Shown here: positions 7,419 through 12,026 of the stretch, piece after piece
Layout: each line of letters begins with the position of its first letter
Numbering within the stretch: the first letter of the stretch is position 1
Source: an uncultured Bacilli bacterium
GTDB lineage: Bacteria > Bacillota_I > Bacilli_A > RF39 > UBA660
DNA length: 16,949 nt
Direction of reading: 5' to 3'
Assembly (NCBI GenBank): GCA_944363685.1
Contig: CALVUV010000015.1
Span: 1 to 16,949 of the forward strand
Notes under the pieces: generated by a model
Told to the model about the DNA's origin: nothing
What the model saw: only the letters and a program-made list of their open reading frames with translations
Database searches by the model: none
Program-made: the position numbers and the translations under genes

Positions 7419-7870
7419 ATTATCACATCCTTGATTTTATTAATTTCAAAATATTCAGTTATAATTCCAGCTTCTTTCAAAACTTTAAAAGCTTCATCAT
7501 CAGGATACTTATTAGCATAAATTACTTTTTTAATTCCAACATTTATTATAATTTTTGCACAAACCATACATGGAGATTTCGTTACATAAATTGTAGAATT
7601 ATTTAAATCATAGCCTTTTTTCAATGAATTTAATATTGCATTTTGTTCTGCATGAACAGCTTTACATAATTCCTGTCTTTCACCACTTTTTAATTTGTAT
7701 TTTTTCCTTAAACAACTATCTATTGTGCAAGGCTTACAATTTTTAGGAACTGAATTATTTCCTTTTCCTAACACTTTATCATTTAATACAATTACAGCTC
7801 CAACTTTACCTTTGGCACAATTTGCTTTTTTTGATTCATCAAGAGCCATATTCATAAATTTAATATCCAT
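7415..7870 (-). CDS. Zinc-dependent dCMP (cytidine/deoxycytidylate) deaminase family protein
   Basis: This 151-aa protein belongs to the cytidine/deoxycytidylate deaminase superfamily and probably converts dCMP to dUMP for thymidylate synthesis. The catalytic zinc site is complete: His73-Ala-Glu75 in AVHAEQNAIL, with Glu75 as proton shuttle, and Pro100-Cys101-x-x-Cys104 in SPCMVCAK. A Cys-rich insert (Cys45, Cys48, Cys53, Cys69) before the active site resembles the ComEB/dCMP deaminase group, in which such residues can bind a second zinc. It is shorter than Bacillus ComEB (about 189 aa). The ATG at 7870 has a GGAAGTGAT site 4 bases upstream. Its end overlaps tsaD by 4 bases, so the two are coexpressed, although deamination and t6A synthesis have no known direct link. 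Another nucleotide or riboflavin-type deaminase is possible but less likely given the motif spacing. Confidence 0.85.
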   Translation of the reverse strand: MDIKFMNMALDESKKANCAKGKVGAVIVLNDKVLGKGNNSVPKNCKPCTIDSCLRKKYKLKSGERQELCKAVHAEQNAILNSLKKGYDLNNSTIYVTKSPCMVCAKIIINVGIKKVIYANKYPDDEAFKVLKEAGIITEYFEINKIKDVIM

Positions 7871-7894
7871 CTAATCACTTCCAAACTTGTTCTT

Positions 7895-7903
7895 ATTTTA
7901 ACA
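7895..7903 (-). promoter_or_regulatory. Possible extended -10 promoter of deaminase-tsaD unit
   Basis: The minus strand reads TGTTAAAAT, an extended -10 with one mismatch, 25 bases before the deaminase start and immediately after the hairpin that ends the tsaE-tsaB-rimI unit. No convincing -35 is present; that position is occupied by the terminator stem. Confidence 0.4.
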
Positions 7904-7904
7904 T

Positions 7905-7932
7905 AAAAGACCCTTTTTTTAAAGAGTCTTTT
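7905..7932 (-). terminator. Rho-independent terminator after rimI
   Basis: A 12-bp stem with one G-U pair (arms 7905-7916 and 7921-7932, 4-base loop) closes the tsaE-tsaB-rimI transcript. On the minus strand it ends in GGGTCTTTTATG, so the U-run lies mostly inside the stem. The rimI stop codon (7919-7921) sits in the loop and the last rimI codons form the first arm. Confidence 0.62.
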
Positions 7933-8320
7933 CCATTAATAAACCATTTATACCATCATAGTATTTTTCTCTAGTTGATACTTTTTTAAAGCCATATTTT
8001 TTATATAGATTAATGGCTACTATATTATTTTCTTTAACTTCTAAAGTTATATTTTTAATATCACTATTTTTATACTTTTCTATTAGATAATTAATTAATT
8101 TATCTCCTATACCTCTACCTCGTTCTTTAGTAATTACTTCAAACTGTTCTATTTCTATTCTATCATAGATAAGACTATAAAGAAGAAAGCCTATTATTTT
8201 ATCTTTTTCCACATAAATAATTATTTTTAAGTATGGATTTGTGGAAAACTCCTTTTCTGTTAACTTATAATTAAAGTTATCCACAGTATCTTGTGGATAA
8301 CTATCATATTCTTTAATCAT
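7919..8320 (-). CDS. rimI: GNAT N-acetyltransferase, RimI-type (ribosomal protein S18 alanine acetyltransferase)
   Basis: This 133-aa GNAT-fold acetyltransferase has the acetyl-CoA loop RGRGIGDKLI at about 88-97, the following NNIVAINLYKKYGF block at about 108-121, and the C-terminal YYDGINGLLMEK sequence that resembles the RimI ending (YY...DA-x-x-M). RimI acetylates the N-terminal alanine of ribosomal protein S18 in E. coli; related enzymes act on other N-termini. It is slightly shorter than typical RimI (about 148 aa), with a compact N-terminus. The gene order tsaE-tsaB-rimI is widely conserved in Bacillota and supports the name more than the sequence alone does. The ATG at 8320 overlaps the tsaB stop by 4 bases (ATGA), indicating translational coupling. 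The stop codon lies in the loop of the operon terminator. Confidence 0.85.
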   Translation of the reverse strand: MIKEYDSYPQDTVDNFNYKLTEKEFSTNPYLKIIIYVEKDKIIGFLLYSLIYDRIEIEQFEVITKERGRGIGDKLINYLIEKYKNSDIKNITLEVKENNIVAINLYKKYGFKKVSTREKYYDGINGLLMEKTL

Positions 8321-8940
8321 AATCCAGCTTTTTCCTCTGCTTCTGTCTTCTTTAAATAGATAGGATTCACTAGATGAGGATTAATACCATCACTCTTTTC
8401 ATAATATTTAACTATTTTTAAAATATCTGGATTATAACTTTCTTTTTTTATACTTAGATTTAAATCATTATTAGTAATAACTTCAATATCTAAATCTTTA
8501 CTTTTATCTAATAGTTCTTTTAACTCTATATGAGAATCCTCTATAACTTTATTATTATCTTTATCATAAATTGCCCCATAGACATAGCCTCTTCTTGCAT
8601 CTATTAAAGGCATTTTATAAGTATTAGTATTACATGATATAGCCATAGCAGTTAAGCCAGATATAGGGGTTATATTTATGTTTAAAGCCCAGGCTATTGT
8701 CTTGGCAATAGTTATACCTATTCTAATACCTGTAAAAGAACCAGGGCCATTAACAACTATTATTTTATCTATGTCTTTTGGAGTAATATCTGCTTTATCA
8801 AATAATTCTATTATTTTAGGTAATGCTTCTTTTGATAAATCTTTCTCATATTTCTCTTTTACTTCAGAAATTAATTTGTCATCTACAACAATACCACTAT
8901 ATAAATAATCACTAGATGTATCTATATATAAAACTCTCAT
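8317..8940 (-). CDS. tsaB: tRNA threonylcarbamoyladenosine biosynthesis protein TsaB
   Basis: TsaB (YeaZ) is an inactive ASKHA-fold paralogue of TsaD that dimerises with it and is needed for t6A37 formation in bacteria. The 207-aa protein is somewhat shorter than E. coli TsaB (231 aa). Diagnostic features are the first strand MRVLYIDTSS, the segment VNGPGSFTGIRIG at about 64-76, LDARRG-like IDARRGYVYGA near residues 113-123, and NPIYLKK near the C-terminus, matching the usual P-x-YLR motif. It overlaps tsaE upstream and rimI downstream by 4 bases each (ATGA), forming a tightly coupled cassette. No metal-binding HxxxH motif is present, as expected for TsaB rather than TsaD. Assignment is secure from motif and gene order together. 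Confidence 0.95.
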   Translation of the reverse strand: MRVLYIDTSSDYLYSGIVVDDKLISEVKEKYEKDLSKEALPKIIELFDKADITPKDIDKIIVVNGPGSFTGIRIGITIAKTIAWALNINITPISGLTAMAISCNTNTYKMPLIDARRGYVYGAIYDKDNNKVIEDSHIELKELLDKSKDLDIEVITNNDLNLSIKKESYNPDILKIVKYYEKSDGINPHLVNPIYLKKTEAEEKAGL

Positions 8941-9395
8941 AGAACATCCTCACATAGTTCTTCATATTTAGAACCATATGGTGTAATGGTAATTATTCTT
9001 GTATCTTCATCTTCACTTGATAATTTAAATTTTATTTCAAGTCTTTCTTCTGGTAAGTAATCTCTTATCATATCAGCCCATTCAATAATACAAATACCAC
9101 CTTTAGTGTAATAATCTTCTAGACCAATATCATCTACTTTACCATCTAAGCGATAAACATCCATATGATATAAAGGTAGTTCACCACTTATATATTCTTT
9201 TATAATATTAAAGGTAGGAGAAGTTATCTCTTCTTTAACTTCAAGGGAAGAAGCAAAACCTTTAGTAAACATTGTTTTACCACTTCCTAAATCACCTATT
9301 AGACAGATAACCATATTAGGAAATTTCTCTGATTCAATATTTTGTGCTAATTCAACTGTTTCACTTTCACTGTAACTAGTTATTTTGTAGTTCAT
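8937..9395 (-). CDS. tsaE: tRNA threonylcarbamoyladenosine biosynthesis ATPase TsaE
   Basis: TsaE (YjeE/YdiB) is the small P-loop ATPase that drives turnover of the TsaB-TsaD complex in t6A synthesis. The 152-aa protein carries Walker A GDLGSGKT at 34-41, TSPTF at 58-62, the conserved HMDVYRL at 77-83, and IEWAD at 104-108 near the Walker B-like region. It is the first gene of tsaE-tsaB-rimI. An AAAGAGGAG site precedes ATG at 9395, and a good promoter lies about 30-55 bases upstream. Its stop overlaps the tsaB start by 4 bases. The length and all motifs are normal for the family. Confidence 0.96.
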   Translation of the reverse strand: MNYKITSYSESETVELAQNIESEKFPNMVICLIGDLGSGKTMFTKGFASSLEVKEEITSPTFNIIKEYISGELPLYHMDVYRLDGKVDDIGLEDYYTKGGICIIEWADMIRDYLPEERLEIKFKLSSEDEDTRIITITPYGSKYEELCEDVL

Positions 9396-9421
9396 AATTA
9401 TCTCCTCTTTTCTATCTATAG

Positions 9422-9451
9422 ATTATAGCAAACTAAGTTATGTATTTTCAA
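9422..9451 (-). promoter_or_regulatory. Promoter of tsaE-tsaB-rimI operon
   Basis: The minus strand has TTGAAA (9446-9451), an 18-base spacer and a perfect TATAAT (9422-9427), preceded by TGC to give an extended -10. It lies 27 bases ahead of the tsaE start and separates this housekeeping operon from the T7SS genes. The rest of the 9396-9536 gap shows only AT-rich sequence with no clear terminator. Confidence 0.7.
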
Positions 9452-9536
9452 GATATTTATTTTATAATACTGTATTTATAATTATTATGTTGTTAATTTT
9501 TATCAAATTTAATTCAAATTTTGGAAATTATGTTTT

Positions 9537-10682
9537 TTATATTTTAGAAAATACTGCTCCATATAAATCTTCTTTAGTATATCCTACATTATCATTTATA
9601 TATGTTGATCCTTGATTTCTATATTTTCCACTTTCTTTATCATAAAATAGAGATTTACTATATACAGGTTTTCCATTAACATATAAATCTACATTATCTG
9701 GAATAGTAATATTTTCTTCATTATCTATAGCTGATATAAAGTCTTCTTCGACATCAAATGTTGATAATGGATTTGTTGCAGAAATCTTTTCTTTTGAAGT
9801 TTGTGATGATGCATTAGTTGATGAAGATGTATCTTTACCATTATTTTCATATAATACATTACCATCTTTGTCAGTTATTTTTATATCTTGATTAGAATTA
9901 TCAGGAGCTTTTCCTGTTGTGCCTTCATATAAAACATTGCCATCTTTATCTGTTATCTTTATATTTTTGCTCTTACTACCAGCATTTGTTAATTTGGTAG
10001 ATTCACTTTTTAATTCTTTCATATATAAAGCTGCAGTTATAGCAGTTGTATAGCCCATTGCTACTTCATTACCATTTTCATCTTTTTGATATATTGTATA
10101 TGTACCATCAGGATTTCTCTTAAAGTGGAGTGCTTTATCAGTCCAATATTCAGATAAAATTTGTTTTGTATCTACAAAATTACCTGTACTAGCATTATAA
10201 CTATTAAAAGCAATAGTAGAACTAAGAGTACCAAAAGCACTAGCTAATATACTAGTATCAATATTTTCACCTAATTCTTCTTGAATAGACATGATGTAAT
10301 TATCTATAGTATCAGCAATTAATTCAATATCTTCTGTTTCTAACTTTAATAAAGATATAGATTCTTTAGCTTCTTCTAATTGTTGTTCTAGATTTCTACA
10401 GTTTTCTCCTAATTCTTCTTGTCCTTCTATTTGCCATATTTTATATGTTACTAAAGTATTCTTATACTCACCTTTATTTTCTCCACTTTCAAAATACTGT
10501 TTTTCCAGAGAAGTACTACCAGATACTTTTTGTTTATTATAATATTTTAATTTTTCACATTCTACTTTAATATTGTCACTACATTCTTTTATATTATCTA
10601 TACTACTATTTAGAGAATTTATAGTATTTACTATTTCTAAAGCAATTCCATTTAATCCTTCTGTACTTATATTATTTGTCAT
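9537..10682 (-). CDS. Putative T7SS substrate with LXG-like helical N-terminus and duplicated IKITDKDGNVLYE motif
   Basis: This 381-aa protein has no signal peptide or membrane segment. Residues 1-140 are strongly helical/coiled and match the N-terminus of the CHAP protein at 4137-5333: IS-x-EG near residues 5-9 and the ES-x-x-LL...D-x-x-L-x-A-x-T pattern at about 107-125. The middle (about 160-225) contains NPDGTYTIYQKDENGNEV. Two copies of IKITDKDGNVLYE follow at 241-253 and 267-279, then a Ser/Thr/Asn-rich linker at 280-305 and a C-terminal globular part (about 306-381) that I do not recognise. It is 20 bases downstream of the 107-aa partner-like gene and follows essC-esaB-esxA, so T7SS export is a reasonable inference. 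No nuclease, NADase or lipase motif is visible, and no obvious immunity gene lies downstream, so a toxin role is unproven; a structural or surface role is equally possible. Confidence 0.7.
   Translation of the reverse strand: MTNNISTEGLNGIALEIVNTINSLNSSIDNIKECSDNIKVECEKLKYYNKQKVSGSTSLEKQYFESGENKGEYKNTLVTYKIWQIEGQEELGENCRNLEQQLEEAKESISLLKLETEDIELIADTIDNYIMSIQEELGENIDTSILASAFGTLSSTIAFNSYNASTGNFVDTKQILSEYWTDKALHFKRNPDGTYTIYQKDENGNEVAMGYTTAITAALYMKELKSESTKLTNAGSKSKNIKITDKDGNVLYEGTTGKAPDNSNQDIKITDKDGNVLYENNGKDTSSSTNASSQTSKEKISATNPLSTFDVEEDFISAIDNEENITIPDNVDLYVNGKPVYSKSLFYDKESGKYRNQGSTYINDNVGYTKEDLYGAVFSKI
9846..9884 (-). repeat. Direct repeat, second copy (IKITDKDGNVLYE codons)
   Basis: These 39 bases encode residues 267-279 of the 381-aa protein. 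The peptide is identical to the copy at 9924-9962 while the DNA differs at several third positions, so the duplication is not brand new or the peptide is under selection. Confidence 0.85.
9924..9962 (-). repeat. Direct repeat, first copy (IKITDKDGNVLYE codons)
   Basis: These 39 bases encode residues 241-253 of the 381-aa protein. A 13-residue spacer separates this copy from the next. A looser relative, TIYQKDENGNEVAMG, lies about 45 residues earlier, suggesting short beta-strand repeat units. Confidence 0.85.
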
Positions 10683-10702
10683 AATTATTATTTCCTTTCT
10701 TT

Positions 10703-11026
10703 TTAATTAATACTAGAAAGATCTGGAAGTGATTCTCCATAGTTATGTGTTTCTTGGATAGTAGCAGTAGTATAACTAATAGAAGCATTTTTTATATTAT
10801 CTATAGTACTCTCTATTTTTGAAAAATCTAATTCTTGATCTATTATTTCTTTTAATCTTTTCTGTTTTTTATTACCGCCTGTAGTATTCCAACATTCTTT
10901 CAATATTAAAATAATTGAATCTAGTGAATCTGTTTTAGTCTTCAATTCTCCTACATTTAAAGAACTCTGATTATCAGTTATATTATCTACAGAAAGTCTA
11001 ACTTCTTCATAGCTTATTTCTCTCAT
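10703..11026 (-). CDS. Small helical T7SS partner-like protein with CWNTTGG motif
   Basis: This 107-aa soluble, mostly helical protein has Cys45-Trp46-Asn-Thr-Thr-Gly-Gly51 at its centre, a WXG-like turn, and SISYTT at 82-87. It is a paralogue of the 102-aa protein at 3815-4123: the motif, the Tyr85 position and the charged flanking helices agree. It lies 20 bases upstream of the 381-aa protein gene and 45 bases downstream of the 104-aa gene, from which it is separated by a terminator hairpin. A GGGAGG site precedes ATG at 11026. No separate promoter fits in the gap, so it probably depends on readthrough or on a promoter inside the preceding gene. The pairing with a large protein of shared N-terminal type suggests a dedicated export partner, as the Lap-type small proteins are for LXG toxins. 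That function is inferred by analogy. Confidence 0.72.
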   Translation of the reverse strand: MREISYEEVRLSVDNITDNQSSLNVGELKTKTDSLDSIILILKECWNTTGGNKKQKRLKEIIDQELDFSKIESTIDNIKNASISYTTATIQETHNYGESLPDLSSIN

Positions 11027-11045
11027 ATTAAGCCTCCCTAATTAG

Positions 11046-11073
11046 AAAAAAATAATACTGTGTGTATTATTTT
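11046..11073 (-). terminator. Strong intrinsic terminator between Esx pair and substrate module
   Basis: A perfect 10-bp stem (AAAATAATAC with GTATTATTTT; arms 11049-11058 and 11064-11073, 5-base loop) is followed on the minus strand by an unbroken run giving seven T and then C. The TAA stop of the 104-aa gene (11072-11074) overlaps the first arm. It would end most esxA transcripts and leave the downstream pair to readthrough. Confidence 0.75.
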
Positions 11074-11386
11074 AATAAGTTCCATTACTAAGTTGATTTT
11101 CAATGTCACTACGATGTCTTTCGATTTCTTCTTGAGATTGGAACATTCCTTGTTTTAATTTATTTGCTAAATCATCAAAGTCATTTTGTAAATTTGTAAC
11201 TTTAGTTTTAATTTCACCTGTAATTGAATCAATATTAGCACTACTTAAAGTACCTTGTGCTTGAATTTGTGTATAAGTATTTATTGCTTCTTCTGTTTGT
11301 TCATCTAATTTAGCAATAAATTCTGTTTTTAAATATTCAATTCCATCAGCTATCCCCATTGTTGAGACATTTTTAATATCTGCCAT
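11072..11386 (-). CDS. WXG100-like small helical secreted protein (second Esx-type protein)
   Basis: This 104-aa protein has the size and predicted two-helix hairpin of the WXG100 superfamily: helices at about 10-43 and 52-98 joined by a turn near QGTLSSANID (45-54). It contains no tryptophan at all, so the WxG motif is missing. There is no signal peptide or membrane segment. It follows esxA by 17 bases with an AAAGGAG site before ATG at 11386 and shares the esxA promoter, ending in a strong terminator. Actinobacterial Esx proteins work as heterodimers and some T7SSb loci encode a second small Esx-like protein, so a partner or second substrate of EsxA is the simplest reading. Without a structural prediction this remains a fold-level inference. 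Confidence 0.72.
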   Translation of the reverse strand: MADIKNVSTMGIADGIEYLKTEFIAKLDEQTEEAINTYTQIQAQGTLSSANIDSITGEIKTKVTNLQNDFDDLANKLKQGMFQSQEEIERHRSDIENQLSNGTY

Positions 11387-11403
11387 GTTATTTCTCCTTT
11401 CTA

Positions 11404-11691
11404 TTATGCTTCATTAATTTGCATTACTCTAACTTTTGCTTCTTCTAAATCGGCAATTCTTCCTGTTAAATATGTTATAAAACCTTCAATATCAATTTCT
11501 GCAAAATTAATTAATTGATTTACTGTTTGTTGTCCAGCATCTGTAGTCCATGCTGGTTTTAATTGAGTATTAACATAATCAACATAATTCTTTTTTGAAG
11601 CTTGTATTGTATCTCTAACTTGCTCTAAAATTCCTATTTGTGATTGTAATTGTTCTACATTAAATGTTAAGTTATCACCATATGCACCCAT
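11404..11691 (-). CDS. esxA: WXG100 family T7SS protein, EsxA/YukE-like
   Basis: This 95-aa protein has the WXG100 layout: helix 1 at about 10-43, a turn at LKPAWTTDAGQQ (45-56), and helix 2 at about 57-92. The turn has Trp48-Thr-Thr instead of the canonical Trp-x-Gly, with the Gly displaced to residue 53. EsxA-type proteins are small dimers exported by EssC; they are both secreted proteins and part of the functional machinery. The gene lies just after esaB in an essC-esaB-esxA order, and its own consensus promoter plus a GGAGGG site ahead of ATG at 11691 predicts higher expression than essC, as expected for the most abundant T7SS protein. No clear C-terminal YxxxD/E export signal is seen, which is not unusual in Bacillota. 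Confidence 0.88.
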   Translation of the reverse strand: MGAYGDNLTFNVEQLQSQIGILEQVRDTIQASKKNYVDYVNTQLKPAWTTDAGQQTVNQLINFAEIDIEGFITYLTGRIADLEEAKVRVMQINEA

Positions 11692-11713
11692 ATTTTTCCC
11701 TCCTTCTATTATT

Positions 11714-11742
11714 AGAATAGTCTATTTAAATTTTTTTTTCAA
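11714..11742 (-). promoter_or_regulatory. Promoter of esxA and the adjacent Esx-like gene
   Basis: On the minus strand TTGAAA (11737-11742) and TATTCT (11714-11719) are exactly 17 bases apart, placing the start of transcription some 15 bases before the esxA start codon. The spacer contains a run of A residues. It lies in the 77-base gap after esaB and lets esxA be expressed independently of essC. Confidence 0.65.
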
Positions 11743-11768
11743 GAATATCAATTATTATTTACAAATGT

Positions 11769-12026
11769 TTACATTAAAACTAGTTCTGTACCATTTCTAA
11801 TATTAGTATTCTTTAATAATAATGCTTCATTATACATAGTGCCATTGCTACGATTATATAAATGTTCAAAGTTTGTTATTTGATAGTAGCCATTACTAAT
11901 TTCTGTTAGTCCTTTAGCAATTAAAGTACATATTTCTCCTATTTTTCTATTAGCAGGTAAAAATAATTCATATTTTTTTTCTAGAGTCGGTACATATAGA
12001 TTTACAAGTACTTTATTATTCATCAT
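11769..12026 (-). CDS. esaB: EsaB/YukD-like ubiquitin-fold T7SS protein
   Basis: This small protein (85 aa from my chosen start) fits the EsaB/YukD family, a cytoplasmic beta-grasp (ubiquitin-like) component of T7SSb that is needed for or regulates secretion. The pattern is typical: a first strand pair KVLVNLYVPTLEKKYELFLPAN, an acidic-poor helix with IGEICTLIAKGLTEI, and an ending NIRNGTELVLM matching the usual hydrophobic last strand. It overlaps the 3' end of essC, so translation is coupled. A longer reading from GTG at 12032 is possible, but the AAGG of the GAAGGTGAT site abuts that codon; ATG at 12026 or 12023 has better spacing, and I use 12026. Family assignment rests on length, fold pattern and position next to essC. 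Confidence 0.83.
   Translation of the reverse strand: MMNNKVLVNLYVPTLEKKYELFLPANRKIGEICTLIAKGLTEISNGYYQITNFEHLYNRSNGTMYNEALLLKNTNIRNGTELVLM

Noticed and set aside
8678..8908. Plus-strand 76-codon hydrophobic reading frame
   Set aside because: It is antisense to tsaB; its hydrophobicity arises from the complement of charged and AT-rich codons.
9396..9536. Possible terminator after the 381-aa gene, from paired AAATTT segments
   Set aside because: The only pairing found is 6 bp of pure A/T without a following T-run, so no terminator is called.
9537..11026. Classical LXG toxin-immunity locus
   Set aside because: No toxin catalytic motif is recognisable and no immunity-like gene follows; only the N-terminal architecture and partner pairing support a substrate role.
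11758..11775. Short inverted repeat AATGT-TT-ACATT next to the esaB stop
   Set aside because: Only 5 bp of AT-rich stem and no T-run; too weak for a terminator or operator claim.
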